This document shows positions 51,796 to 61,411 of a DNA stretch of 64,000 nt, piece by piece. The DNA is taken from positions 19,484 through 83,483 of the forward strand of contig NZ_PXYK01000026.1 in the NCBI RefSeq assembly GCF_003012745.1, read 5' to 3'. The DNA comes from Kumtagia ephedrae (GTDB lineage: Bacteria > Pseudomonadota > Alphaproteobacteria > Rhizobiales > Rhizobiaceae). Below the pieces are notes generated by a model that was not told where the DNA came from, searched no databases, and was given only the letters and a program-made list of their open reading frames with translations. Each line of letters begins with the position of its first letter. The first letter of the stretch is position 1. The translations under genes were made by a program, and so were the position numbers.

Positions 51796-51906
51796 GCCAT
51801 TGCGAGTCTTTTGCTGTCAGTCTGTTCCGGAGTCCCGCCATAACAGGCGGTTCGGCGGCGACCCTCCGCCGACTGTCAGTGTCAAGCAAATCGAGCCGGT
51901 TTCGTC

Positions 51907-53025
51907 ATGCGCGTAGTTCTGGAACGCTCAAATCTCCTCAAGTCCCTCAACCACGTCCACCGCGTGGTCGAACGCCGCAACACGATACCGATCCTGTCCA
52001 ACGTCATGCTCGCCACGGAAGGCAGCAGCCTCGAGCTGAAGGCCACGGACCTCGACCTCGAGATCACCGAGGCGACGGCGGCGCAGGTCGAGCAGGCCGG
52101 CGGCACGACGGTGCCGGCCCACCTGCTCTACGAGATCGTCCGCAAGCTGCCGGACGGTGCCGAGGTGATGCTGCGCACCGACGATGACGGGAATTCCATG
52201 TCGGTGGTCGCCGGGCGCTCCAACTTCCGCCTGCAATGCCTGCCGCAGTCGGATTTCCCGCAACTGACGGCGGGATCGTTCTCGCACTTCTTCAGGATGG
52301 ATTCGGCGGCGCTGAAGAGGCTGATCGACAAGACCCAGTTCGCGATCTCCACCGAGGAGACCCGCTATTACCTCAACGGCATCTACCTGCATGCCGTGGA
52401 GGTCGACGGAAAGCTGAAGCTGCGCGCGGTGGCGACCGACGGCCACCGGCTGGCGCGCGCCGAGATGGATGCGCCGACCGGCACGGAGGGCATGCCCGGC
52501 ATCATCATTCCGCGCAAGACGGTGAGCGAGCTGCAGAAGCTGGTCGACACACCGGACGTGGTGGTGACGACCGAATTGTCGGATACCAAGATCCGCTTCA
52601 CCATCGGCGGCGTCGTGCTCACCTCCAAGCTGATCGACGGCACCTTCCCCGACTACCAGCGGGTGATCCCGATCGGCAACGACAAGCGGCTGATGATCGA
52701 CCGGGAGAGTTTCGCCCGCGCCGTCGACCGCGTGTCCACCGTCTCCTCGGAGCGCGGCCGGGCGGTCAAGATCTCGATCGCCGACGCCCTGGTGACGCTG
52801 ACCGTCAACAATCCGGATTCCGGCAGCGCCACCGAGGAGCTGGCCGCGGACTATTCGGCCGACCCCATGGAGATCGGCTTCAACGCCAAATATCTGCTCG
52901 ATGTCGCAGCGCAGCTTTCCGGCGAAAACGCCCGCTTCATGCTGGCGGATGCCGGCTCGCCGACGCTGATCCACGACACGACGGATGACGATACGCTCTA
53001 CGTGCTGATGCCGATGCGGGTGTGA
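51907..53025 (+). CDS. dnaN: DNA polymerase III subunit beta (sliding clamp)
   Basis: 372 residues, the family's usual length. Three repeated clamp domains; the start MRVVLERSNLLKSLNHVHRVVERRNTIPIL is diagnostic. RYYLNGIYLHAV and ATDGHRLARAEM mark domain 2, and NAKYLLDVAAQLSG with the C-terminal YVLMPMRV domain 3. It encircles DNA and tethers Pol III. It is 180 bp after dnaA and overlaps or abuts recF. Confidence 0.98.
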   Translation: MRVVLERSNLLKSLNHVHRVVERRNTIPILSNVMLATEGSSLELKATDLDLEITEATAAQVEQAGGTTVPAHLLYEIVRKLPDGAEVMLRTDDDGNSMSVVAGRSNFRLQCLPQSDFPQLTAGSFSHFFRMDSAALKRLIDKTQFAISTEETRYYLNGIYLHAVEVDGKLKLRAVATDGHRLARAEMDAPTGTEGMPGIIIPRKTVSELQKLVDTPDVVVTTELSDTKIRFTIGGVVLTSKLIDGTFPDYQRVIPIGNDKRLMIDRESFARAVDRVSTVSSERGRAVKISIADALVTLTVNNPDSGSATEELAADYSADPMEIGFNAKYLLDVAAQLSGENARFMLADAGSPTLIHDTTDDDTLYVLMPMRV

Positions 53026-53048
53026 GCCGGACCGACCTCTCGCCTCCC

Positions 53049-54194
53049 ATGTCCGACCATCCGGCGCCGGTCCACCTGACCAGGCTGCGCCTGACCGATT
53101 TCCGCAATTACGAGACGCTCGACCTGCCGTTCGAGCCGCGATCGGTGGTGTTTTCGGGCGACAACGGCGCCGGCAAGACCAATCTGCTCGAGGCGATCTC
53201 GATGCTGGCGCCCGGGCGGGGCCTGCGCCGCGCCACCTACGAGGAAATGACGCGCGAGGGCAGCGAGGACGGCTTCGCCGTCCATGCGGCGCTCGACGGC
53301 CCTTTCGACACCGTCGAGATCGGCACCGGAACCGCCGGCGCGGCCGGGCCCGACGGCGGGCGGCGCATCCGCATCAACGGGGCGCCGGCGAAATCCGCCG
53401 AAACCCTGCTCGAATGGGTGCGGGTGGTCTGGCTGACGCCGGCGATGGACGCGCTGTTCACCGGGCCGGCGGCGGACCGCCGGCGCTTCTTCGACCGCAT
53501 GGTGCTGACGGTCGATCCGGGCCACGGCCAGCGCGCGCTCGCCTTCGAGAAGGCCATGCGCGGCCGCAACCGGCTGCTGGCCGAAGGCGGCCGCGACCAG
53601 GGCTGGCTGACGGCGATCGAGGCGCAGATGGCGGAAGCCGGCGTGGCGATGGCGGCGGCGCGGCTGGAGCTGCTCGGCCTGCTCGAGGCGATGATCGGAC
53701 GCATGCCCGGCTCCGGACCGTTTCCGCAGGCCGATATCGGGCTTTCGGGAACACTCGAGGATGAGATCGCCAAGCGCTCCGCGACCGACGTCGAGGAAAG
53801 CTACCGCGAAAGCCTGGCGGCGGCGCGTATGCGCGACCAGGCGGCGGGCCGAACGCTCGAAGGCCCGCATCGCTCCGACCTGCTGGTACGGCACCGGCAG
53901 AACGCCATGGCCGCCGAATATTGCTCCACCGGCGAGCAGAAGGCGCTGCTCGTCGGCATCGTGCTGTCGCATGCGCGGCTCGCCGCGGACATGGCGGGCC
54001 AGGTGCCGCTGGTGCTGCTCGACGAGATCGCCGCGCATCTCGATCTGCGCCGTCGCGCCGCGCTGTTTTCGATCCTCGATGACATAGGCTGCCAGACCTT
54101 CATGACCGGAACCGAATCCGCCCTGTTCTCGGCCCTTGACGGCAAGGCGCAATTCCTGAGCGTCGAGAAGGGCAGGGTAAGCGAGCGCGGATAG
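53049..54194 (+). CDS. recF: DNA replication and repair protein RecF
   Basis: 381 residues from ATG 53049. A GTG at 53022, whose GTGA overlaps the dnaN stop, would add nine residues and cannot be excluded. SMC-like ATPase that loads RecA at gaps with RecOR. Walker A GDNGAGKTNLLEAISMLAPGRGLRRA follows LRLTDFRNYETLDL. The signature is STGEQKALLVGIVLSHARL (near residue 295) and Walker B PLVLLDEIAAHLD. It completes dnaA-dnaN-recF. Confidence 0.94.
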   Translation: MSDHPAPVHLTRLRLTDFRNYETLDLPFEPRSVVFSGDNGAGKTNLLEAISMLAPGRGLRRATYEEMTREGSEDGFAVHAALDGPFDTVEIGTGTAGAAGPDGGRRIRINGAPAKSAETLLEWVRVVWLTPAMDALFTGPAADRRRFFDRMVLTVDPGHGQRALAFEKAMRGRNRLLAEGGRDQGWLTAIEAQMAEAGVAMAAARLELLGLLEAMIGRMPGSGPFPQADIGLSGTLEDEIAKRSATDVEESYRESLAAARMRDQAAGRTLEGPHRSDLLVRHRQNAMAAEYCSTGEQKALLVGIVLSHARLAADMAGQVPLVLLDEIAAHLDLRRRAALFSILDDIGCQTFMTGTESALFSALDGKAQFLSVEKGRVSERG

Positions 54195-54299
54195 CCCGAT
54201 GCCCGCAGGCCAGGAAAGCCGGCGGTGCGTTTGGGCGTTCGCTAATATCGGTCGGGCTGCTAAACCGGGGTCGGGGTGATTCGCGACGGGGAACTGCGT

Positions 54300-55889
54300 A
54301 TGGAGCGCCTGTCGGGGCGTTTTATTCTGCTCTGGGGCTGGCGCCGTGCGCTGGCGGCGTTCCTTGCCGGCGCGTTCGCGGTGCTGGCGCAGGCTCCCTA
54401 CGATTTTTTCGCCGCCGGTTTCGTTTCCTTCCCGGTGCTGGTCTGGTTGCTGGACGGCGCGTCGCCGCCTGTCGGGGCCACCTTCCTGCGCCGCCTGCGC
54501 CCGGCCTTCGCAATCGGCTGGTGGTTCGGCTTCGGCTATTTCCTCGCCGGCCTGTGGTGGATCGGCAGCGCCCTGCTGGTGGAGGCCGAAAGCTTCGCCT
54601 GGGCCCTGCCCTTCGCGGTGCTCGGCGTGCCGCTGCTGCTGGCCTTCTTCTACGGCTTCGCGACGGCGCTGGCGCGGCTGCTGTGGAGCGAGGGCATCGG
54701 CCGCATCGCCGCGCTCGCCTTCGGCTTCGGGCTCGCCGAATGGCTGAGGACGTTCCTGTTCACCGGCTTTCCGTGGAACGCGATCGGCTACGCCGCCATG
54801 CCGGTGCCGGTGCTGATGCAAAGCGTCACCGTGGTCGGCCTTGTCGGTATGGACGCGCTCGCCGTCTTCGTCTTCGCCATGCCCGCCCTGCTCTCCGGCG
54901 CGCGCCACCGCGGGATAGGGCTGGCGCTCGCCCTGGCATTGTGCGTGCTGCATGCCGGCTTCGGCATTTACCGCCTGTCCACGGCCGACCGGCCCGACCA
55001 GCAAAAGCTTGCGGTCCGGGTCGTCCAGCCCTCGGTGGACATGACCGTGAAATGGAACCCGGAAGAGCAGGACAAGGCTTTCTCCGATCTGCTGCGCCTG
55101 AGCGCCGAGCCTGCCGCCGCCGGGCGCGACAGGCCCGCGCTGATCGTCTGGCCGGAGACCTCGGTGCCGTTCCTGTTCACCGACAGACCCGACGCGCTGG
55201 CTGCCATCGGCGACACGCTGGCGGACGGACAGATGCTGCTTGCGGGAGCCGTGCGCACCGAAAGCGACGGCACGCGCCGGATGGCGATCGACTACAATTC
55301 CGTCTTGGCGATCGATTCCTCCGGAGAGATCGTCGACGCCGTGGACAAGGTGCATCTTGTTCCCTTCGGCGAATACCTTCCCTTTGCAGACTTCTTTGAG
55401 CGCATCGGCCTCAAGCAAATCGTCGCCGGCCCCATGAATTTCGCACCCGGAACCTTGCGAAAGGCCATCGACATTCCCGGCGGGTTGGCTGCCGTGCCGT
55501 TCATTTGCTATGAAATCATCTTTCCGCAACTGGTAGCAGTTGACGTTACGTCAGCGAATATTATTGTGAACGTCACGAATGACGCATGGTTCGGAGACAC
55601 GCCTGGGCCCTATCAGCATTTCAGGCAGGCGCAACTCCGCACCGTCGAAACGGGACTGCCACTCGTGCGCGCAGCAAATACAGGCATTTCCGGCGCCGTC
55701 GACCAATACGGCCGAGTGATCGACGCCCTTGCGATCAATGCTCGTGGATACTTTGATATAGACCTTTCCATAGCCGCGCAGGCCGTTCGGCCGGCGCTTC
55801 CGGCCGCTACCATCGGCCTCGCCATTGTTGCCCTATTCGGCCTGCTTGCGGCAAGCACCTCCGCCAGCCGCCGCTGGCTGCCGAACTGA
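54300..55889 (+). CDS. lnt: Apolipoprotein N-acyltransferase
   Basis: 529 residues from ATG 54300 with GGGGAA eight bases upstream; a GTG at 54276 is possible. Inner-membrane enzyme for the last step of lipoprotein maturation. About six N-terminal membrane segments are followed by a periplasmic nitrilase domain with Glu in [11 protein letters not shown], Lys in [15 protein letters not shown], and the catalytic Cys in [32 protein letters not shown] follows. One C-terminal membrane helix. The Sinorhizobium homologue is actA, needed for acid tolerance, and it also lies beside a PhrR-like regulator. Confidence 0.95.
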   Translation: MERLSGRFILLWGWRRALAAFLAGAFAVLAQAPYDFFAAGFVSFPVLVWLLDGASPPVGATFLRRLRPAFAIGWWFGFGYFLAGLWWIGSALLVEAESFAWALPFAVLGVPLLLAFFYGFATALARLLWSEGIGRIAALAFGFGLAEWLRTFLFTGFPWNAIGYAAMPVPVLMQSVTVVGLVGMDALAVFVFAMPALLSGARHRGIGLALALALCVLHAGFGIYRLSTADRPDQQKLAVRVVQPSVDMTVKWNPEEQDKAFSDLLRLSAEPAAAGRDRPALIVWPETSVPFLFTDRPDALAAIGDTLADGQMLLAGAVRTESDGTRRMAIDYNSVLAIDSSGEIVDAVDKVHLVPFGEYLPFADFFERIGLKQIVAGPMNFAPGTLRKAIDIPGGLAAVPFICYEIIFPQLVAVDVTSANIIVNVTNDAWFGDTPGPYQHFRQAQLRTVETGLPLVRAANTGISGAVDQYGRVIDALAINARGYFDIDLSIAAQAVRPALPAATIGLAIVALFGLLAASTSASRRWLPN

Positions 55890-55964
55890 TCCGCAGGCAG
55901 ACGGACCAACTGCAGACTCGACACCGTATAAAAACCTTAAGTCGCTAACCAGCGAGGGGAAAAA

Positions 55965-56384
55965 ATGAACGGGAGAGACAGCAAGAAAAAGCCGAATCCA
56001 ACGGATATTCACGTCGGAAGCCGTATCCGGCTCCGCCGGAACATGCTTGGAATGAGCCAGGAAAAGCTCGGCGAGACGCTGGGAATAACATTCCAGCAGA
56101 TCCAGAAATACGAAAAGGGCACCAACCGCGTCGGCGCCAGCCGCCTGCAGGCGATCTCGGAGGTCCTCGGCGTGCCGGTGTCGTTCCTGTTCGAGGACGC
56201 GCCAGGCCAGGACGGGACGGTGCGCGGGCTGGCGGAAGACGCTTCGGCCACCCTCGCCCTGGATTTCGCCACCAGCACCGAAGGCCTCCAGTTGAACAGG
56301 GCCTTCGTGAAGATCAGCGACGCCAAGATCCGCCGCAAGATCATTGACTTGGTCAAGGCTCTGGCCGCCGGCGAAAGCGAGTGA
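55965..56384 (+). CDS. XRE-family regulator, PhrR-like
   Basis: 139 residues. The helix-turn-helix is GSRIRLRRNMLGMSQEKLGE then TLGITFQQIQKYEKGTNRVGASRLQAISEVLGV (residues 18-70). The C-terminal half is acidic and ends KIRRKIIDLVKALAAGE. This short XRE type between lnt and metK matches the PhrR regulator, reported as low-pH induced in Sinorhizobium next to actA. Gene order lnt-xre-metK supports orthology. Its targets are unknown. GAGGGGA precedes the ATG. Confidence 0.88.
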   Translation: MNGRDSKKKPNPTDIHVGSRIRLRRNMLGMSQEKLGETLGITFQQIQKYEKGTNRVGASRLQAISEVLGVPVSFLFEDAPGQDGTVRGLAEDASATLALDFATSTEGLQLNRAFVKISDAKIRRKIIDLVKALAAGESE

Positions 56385-56444
56385 TCGAAGGCTCGCGGAG
56401 CGGCCCGGGCGGCGCCGGCAAGGCAGGTAGTTTGTCGCGCGGGC

Positions 56445-56474
56445 TTGACGCGCCACCGGTTGCTTCGCTATCCG
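56445..56474 (+). promoter_or_regulatory. Candidate metK promoter
   Basis: TTGACG (56445-56450), an 18-nt spacer and TATCCG (56469-56474). A transcript starting about 56481 would have a leader of only about 42 nt, filled by the hairpin described next. Confidence 0.45.
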
Positions 56475-56482
56475 TCGCCCGC

Positions 56483-56516
56483 TGAAGCATCCTCCCGATG
56501 CAGCTTTCAAGAGGGG
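56483..56516 (+). promoter_or_regulatory. Candidate structured leader (possible pseudoknot) of metK
   Basis: GCATC (56487-56491) and GATGC (56497-56501) form a 5-bp stem with loop CTCCC, extended by TGAA/TTCA (56483-56486 and 56506-56509) across a bulge. Loop bases 56492-56495 (CTCC) can pair with the Shine-Dalgarno GGGG at 56513-56516 (three Watson-Crick pairs and one G-U), giving an H-type pseudoknot that would hide the ribosome-binding site. It does not match SAM-I, SAM-II or SAM/SAH consensus as I know them. Function is conjecture. Confidence 0.35.
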
Positions 56517-56522
56517 ACACCC

Positions 56523-57782
<1,260 letters not shown>

Positions 57783-57799
57783 TCCTTGCACACGTCCCC

Positions 57800-58501
57800 A
57801 TGACCGCAACCGGACCGCGCAGCCGCTCGACGGAAGGTTTTTTCGGGCGGCGGCGCGGCAGGCCGGTGCGGTCGCATCAGGCGACCGCGCTCGCCGATGG
57901 GCTGGCGCGACACAGGCTTGATCTCTCCAGTCCCGCCCCGGCCGATCTACGCGACCTTTTCCCCGCCGCGGTATCTGCGGTGCGGCTGGAGATCGGCTTC
58001 GGCGGCGGCGAGCACCTGCTGCACGCGCTCGAAGCCGAACCCGGCGTCGGTTTCATCGGTATCGAGCCGTTCGTCAACGGCATGGCCAAGCTGATGATGC
58101 GGGTCGAAGAGACGCGGCCCGCCAACCTGCGCGTCCATGACGACGACGCCATCCAGGTGCTGGATTGGCTGCAGCCCGGAGGGCTGGAGCGGATCGACCT
58201 CTTCTATCCCGATCCCTGGCCGAAGAAGAAACACTGGAAGCGGCGCTTCGTCAGTCTGCAGAATCTCGATCGATTTGCCCGCGTGCTCCGAGGCGGCGGC
58301 ATTTTTCGCTTCGCGTCCGACATCGACACCTATGTCGACTGGACGCTGCTTGCCTGCCGGGCGCACCCCGCGTTCGAATGGCTCGCGGAGGAAGCAGCCG
58401 ACTGGCATCGGCCTTTCGACAACTGGCCGGGCACGCGCTACGAGGCCAAGGCGATCCGCGAAGGCCGGCGACCGGCCTATCTCACCTTCCGGCGGCGCTG
58501 A
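57800..58501 (+). CDS. trmB: tRNA (guanine-N7-)-methyltransferase
   Basis: 233 residues from ATG 57800. Methylates G46 of tRNA with SAM made by MetK next door. The start [20 protein letters not shown] is typical of alphaproteobacteria. The SAM site is [14 protein letters not shown] (near residue 68), with [15 protein letters not shown], and the catalytic [20 protein letters not shown] near residue 137. The C-terminal [17 protein letters not shown] completes the fold. Co-transcription with metK is likely (17-bp gap). Confidence 0.95.
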   Translation: MTATGPRSRSTEGFFGRRRGRPVRSHQATALADGLARHRLDLSSPAPADLRDLFPAAVSAVRLEIGFGGGEHLLHALEAEPGVGFIGIEPFVNGMAKLMMRVEETRPANLRVHDDDAIQVLDWLQPGGLERIDLFYPDPWPKKKHWKRRFVSLQNLDRFARVLRGGGIFRFASDIDTYVDWTLLACRAHPAFEWLAEEAADWHRPFDNWPGTRYEAKAIREGRRPAYLTFRRR

Positions 58502-58552
58502 TCGGGCAAGCGGCCACCGGCGCTCTGGCTGCTGCCGACAGTCGCGTTACCC

Positions 58553-58574
58553 CGCGGCCGCTACAAAGGCCGCG
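58553..58574. terminator. GC-rich hairpin between convergent trmB and the small ORF
   Basis: CGCGGCC (58553-58559) and GGCCGCG (58568-58574) enclose GCTACAAA. No T tract follows on either strand, so termination is uncertain. Confidence 0.35.
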
Positions 58575-58593
58575 CGCTGCCATCATGTGCTTG

Positions 58594-58755
58594 TCAGAAG
58601 TGCTTGATCTCGCGGAACCGCTCGGGATCGATTCCGAGCGCCCGCAGGTCGCGGGCGTTGGGCTGGCGGCCATGGTTTACGGCGGAAGCGGCGGCGATGG
58701 CGCTGCCGAAGATGCCAATCAACTCGCCGAAAGTGCTACGGCTACGGGTCGACAT
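58594..58755 (-). CDS. Small conserved hypothetical protein
   Basis: 53 residues from the ATG complementary to 58753-58755, preceded by AGAGGACAGGACA. Sequence STFGELIGIFGSAIAAASAV then NHGRQPNARDLRALGIDPER: a hydrophobic half-helix followed by a polar DLRALGI-type motif. The LxxLGI end recalls DUF1127-like small proteins of rhizobia, but the N-terminus differs. Function unknown. Confidence 0.65.
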   Translation of the reverse strand: MSTRSRSTFGELIGIFGSAIAAASAVNHGRQPNARDLRALGIDPERFREIKHF

Positions 58756-58963
58756 TGTCCTGTCCTCTGGCATTGTGCAATGCAACATAGATAGGAGGAT
58801 GCCGGCCGCGGCGCCAGCGAATGGCGCGCAGGGGAGCCATGCGGCGCGCGCATTGCGTGAGAGCCGGGACAGCTGAAGCAATTCTAGCAAAAGTGTGGGC
58901 GTGGCTAGTGGGTCAGTTGAAATCCAACTTGGGCCCCGGCACCTACGGTGCCATAGTGAGGGC

Positions 58964-59356
58964 ATGAGGGTTTCGCTCGCCATTCGAATTACGTTGTCAT
59001 ACGTTTTTGGCGTGGTTGGAAGTTTGCTGGCCGTGTCGAGCCCTTCGCCGCAACTTCTTTGGTCGGAGACGTTCTCGTTGTGCGCCGTTTATGTCGCGGC
59101 TGGCTTCATAGTGTCTTGGCCGCTGTATCTGGCGGCAGTTGTTGCAGCTTTCGCCTTTCCAATCGCCCTCACTGCAAGGCCGGGAGTGTGGACTTTAGCG
59201 GCAGTTTTTGTCGCAGCTAGCTTTTCTTTCCTTACTCTCCCATATAACGGGCACTTCAGATCATTTGCTACACTCGGGGCGCTGGCCGCTGTCCTCGCCG
59301 GGATTTGTTTCTACTGCATCAGTTTGACGAAACCGGTGGGTCAGAGTTCAAATTGA
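58964..59356 (+). CDS. Orphan integral membrane protein, hypothetical
   Basis: 130 residues from ATG 58964, with about four membrane helices (LSYVFGVVGSLLAVSS, CAVYVAAGFIVSWPLYLAAV, ALTARPGVWTLAAVFVAASF and ATLGALAAVLAGICFYCIS). There is no good ribosome-binding site; GAGG is only one base away, so an earlier start or poor expression is possible. Base composition is clearly less GC-rich than neighbours. The stop codon lies within an inverted repeat, and a copy of GTGGGTCAG lies upstream. No family is recognised; probably acquired. Confidence 0.55.
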   Translation: MRVSLAIRITLSYVFGVVGSLLAVSSPSPQLLWSETFSLCAVYVAAGFIVSWPLYLAAVVAAFAFPIALTARPGVWTLAAVFVAASFSFLTLPYNGHFRSFATLGALAAVLAGICFYCISLTKPVGQSSN

Positions 59357-59361
59357 CCCAC
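59336..59361. repeat. Inverted repeat GTGGGTCA/TGACCCAC with a second copy at 58908
   Basis: GTGGGTCA (59336-59343) and TGACCCAC (59354-59361) form a perfect 8-bp inverted repeat spanning the stop codon of the orphan membrane gene. GTGGGTCAG also occurs at 58908-58916 in the same orientation, bracketing the gene. Confidence 0.6.
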
Positions 59362-59448
59362 TGCCGTTTTGCGTCCGGAGTTGAAAAAAACCAGGAAAGT
59401 TAGAGTAGCTCCGGTGAATCGAAGAAAATACTCAAACCGCCGCGAAAA

Positions 59449-60453
59449 CTATGGGATGACATCCTTGATCCGCCGCAGCGGGGCAATGAGCGTTTCGTCG
59501 AGCGCGTCCTTGGCCCAGTTGGCAAAATCCTGCGCGTCCTTCACCCGCTTCCCGATCGCGTCCGCCAGGGCTGCGGGCTCCGACTCCGTCTCGCCCTTGC
59601 CCTTGTCCACCCGAAGCCTCGCCTTGGCCTTGTAGGTGTCGCTCGCGTTCACCGCGGCGACCACGGCGTCATAGGCGGCCAGCCAGTCCTTGTCGCCCGG
59701 CCCGACCTTGCGGTCGACGACGAACTTCGCCGCCTTGAACGCCGCGTCGTAGATGGCGCCCCCCGCCTCCTGTCTGCCGAGCAGCACGTGCTCGACCATG
59801 GCCCCGGCGATGAAGGCGTCCGCTTCGAAATGCGTTACCATGCCTCTGGCGTCGCGGAAATCCTGGATGAGATGCGTCACCTCATGGACGATCGTCATCG
59901 CCCGGTCGGTTTGCGAGAGGCCGGCATAGACGACGAGAATGTTGTGGCCCGAATGATATTCGCCTTGCGCCTGCGTCAGCATCGAAAGGCCGCCGACGCG
60001 GGCCTCGGCGCAGGTGACCTTGCCTGCCTCGACCAGCTTGCGCACCGACAGGTAGTCGATCGGCATGTAGGAGACGCCCGTCTTCGGGCTCTTGAACGCA
60101 ATCTTCAGGATCGTCGGTCCCGAAAGCGCCTCGAAGACGGGCGCCAGCGCCGCCTCGCCGACCAGAGGCTCCAGTTCGATACCTCCGAACTCCTCGGCCA
60201 GTCGTACGTAATAGGTGAGGCGGGCGCGGATGGGCTCCACATCCTTCAGGTCTCTCTTGGTGCCTTTGACGAACTCGGCGATCGCGTTGGCCTGTTTTTC
60301 CGTTATCTTCTTCCGGCCCCTCATCATCGGCGCGATGATCGCGTCGATGTCCCAGGCGCGCAGCTTGTAGTCGGCCTTTTCCTTCGTTCTTGCCTTCCAG
60401 CGGTCCGCAATGCCCCGGTCGAACGCAGCTATCCTGTCGTAAAGCTCACCCAT
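59449..60453 (-). CDS. Unrecognised protein with HExxH metallopeptidase-like motif
   Basis: 334 residues from the ATG complementary to 60451-60453; a TTG at 60489 would add 12 residues. There is no signal peptide or membrane helix. The N-terminal half is charged and helical (RIAAFDRGIADRWKARTKEK and ITEKQANAIAEFVKGTKRDL). The middle contains ILVVYAGLSQTDRAMTIVHE continuing into HEVTH (190-194), and FEADAFIAGAMVEH lies 15 residues later. HExxH plus a downstream Glu at about residue 210 is a gluzincin-like zinc site. The C-terminus is helical and charged. I cannot name a family. The gene sits between trmB and rimP, which are usually adjacent, so it is probably an insertion. Confidence 0.75.
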   Translation of the reverse strand: MGELYDRIAAFDRGIADRWKARTKEKADYKLRAWDIDAIIAPMMRGRKKITEKQANAIAEFVKGTKRDLKDVEPIRARLTYYVRLAEEFGGIELEPLVGEAALAPVFEALSGPTILKIAFKSPKTGVSYMPIDYLSVRKLVEAGKVTCAEARVGGLSMLTQAQGEYHSGHNILVVYAGLSQTDRAMTIVHEVTHLIQDFRDARGMVTHFEADAFIAGAMVEHVLLGRQEAGGAIYDAAFKAAKFVVDRKVGPGDKDWLAAYDAVVAAVNASDTYKAKARLRVDKGKGETESEPAALADAIGKRVKDAQDFANWAKDALDETLIAPLRRIKDVIP

Positions 60454-60700
60454 TCGAGAAACATCCTTCTCTCGCGCCGATGCCAGCAAGCAACACTACA
60501 ACGAAAATGAGGCGTTTTCTTTTTCCGTTATGGAAAATACTTTTGTAAACCCCGGCATATTCACTGCTCGACATCGGGACGGCCGAGCCGGCCGAACTGC
60601 ATTCCTTCGCAACACTGCGCAGGGCTTCATTCGCCTCACGGCACTTGAAAAGCCGCGACCGCTAGGCTATTTGGGGTACAAATTCTTGGTCGGTATGGAG

Positions 60701-60751
60701 AAGAGTGGGTCCACCCGGTCCCGCTCTTTTTTGTTACCCGACCCGGTGGAG
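60701..60751 (+). promoter_or_regulatory. Terminator-like hairpin and Shine-Dalgarno-complementary loop in the rimP leader
   Basis: AAGAGTGGG (60701-60709) pairs with CCCGCTCTT (60720-60728) and runs into TTTTTT (60727-60732), an intrinsic terminator. Its loop begins TCCACC (60710-60715), exactly complementary to GGTGGA (60745-60750), which is the core of the rimP ribosome-binding site GGTGGAG. So the same leader could end transcription early or hide the start site. The remaining gap from 60454 is A/T-richer, with no other gene seen. Confidence 0.6.
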
Positions 60752-60756
60752 CACAA

Positions 60757-61368
60757 ATGACGGCCGAAAACGGCGTACAGGACGACCGCATCATCCGCGA
60801 GAGCGGGACCGAGGCACGGATCGCGACGATCATCGCGCCGGTGCTGCGCGCCATGCAGTATCGGCTCGTGCGGGTCCGCCTGACGGGGCAGAACGGGCTG
60901 ACGCTGCAGATCATGGCGGAGCGCGAAGACGGCACCATGACGGTCGAGGACTGCGAAGAGGTGAGCCGGGCGGTATCGCCAGCCCTCGATGTCGACGATC
61001 CGATCGACAAGGCGTATCATCTGGAAGTGTCGTCGCCGGGCATCGACCGGCCGCTGGTGCGCAAGTCGGATTTCGCGACCTGGAAGGGCCATCTCGTCAA
61101 GGTCGACACGTCGGTCCTCGTCGCCGACCGCAAGCGTTTCCGCGGCAGGATCGAGGAGGCGGACGAGGACGGCATCGTTATCGCCCGCGACCAGCCGGCC
61201 TATGGCGACGAGCCGACCGCGCGGATACCGTTCGAGACGATCGCCGAGGCGCGGCTGATCCTGACCGACGATCTCGTCCGCGACGCGCTGAGCAAGGACA
61301 ACAGGGCCCGCAAGGAGGCGCGCAGGCGCCAGAGCGAGGCCGACCAGGACAACGAAACAGAAGAGTGA
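60757..61368 (+). CDS. rimP: Ribosome maturation factor RimP
   Basis: 203 residues. Needed for 30S subunit maturation. The N-terminal alpha/beta domain has [20 protein letters not shown] and [22 protein letters not shown] (residues 67-88). The linker [20 protein letters not shown] is diagnostic. The C-terminal SH3-like domain follows, with an Arg/Lys/Asp-rich tail ([15 protein letters not shown]). First gene of rimP-nusA-ylxR-infB; its leader carries a candidate control element. Confidence 0.95.
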   Translation: MTAENGVQDDRIIRESGTEARIATIIAPVLRAMQYRLVRVRLTGQNGLTLQIMAEREDGTMTVEDCEEVSRAVSPALDVDDPIDKAYHLEVSSPGIDRPLVRKSDFATWKGHLVKVDTSVLVADRKRFRGRIEEADEDGIVIARDQPAYGDEPTARIPFETIAEARLILTDDLVRDALSKDNRARKEARRRQSEADQDNETEE

Positions 61369-61411
61369 ATGGACGGCCGGCGGATCCGGCACGGTTCAGG
61401 GAGACGACAAA

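Noticed and set aside
52998..55529. 843-codon minus-strand frame, the longest in the window
   Set aside because: Shadow of recF and lnt; composition and lack of hydrophobic or domain structure rule it out.
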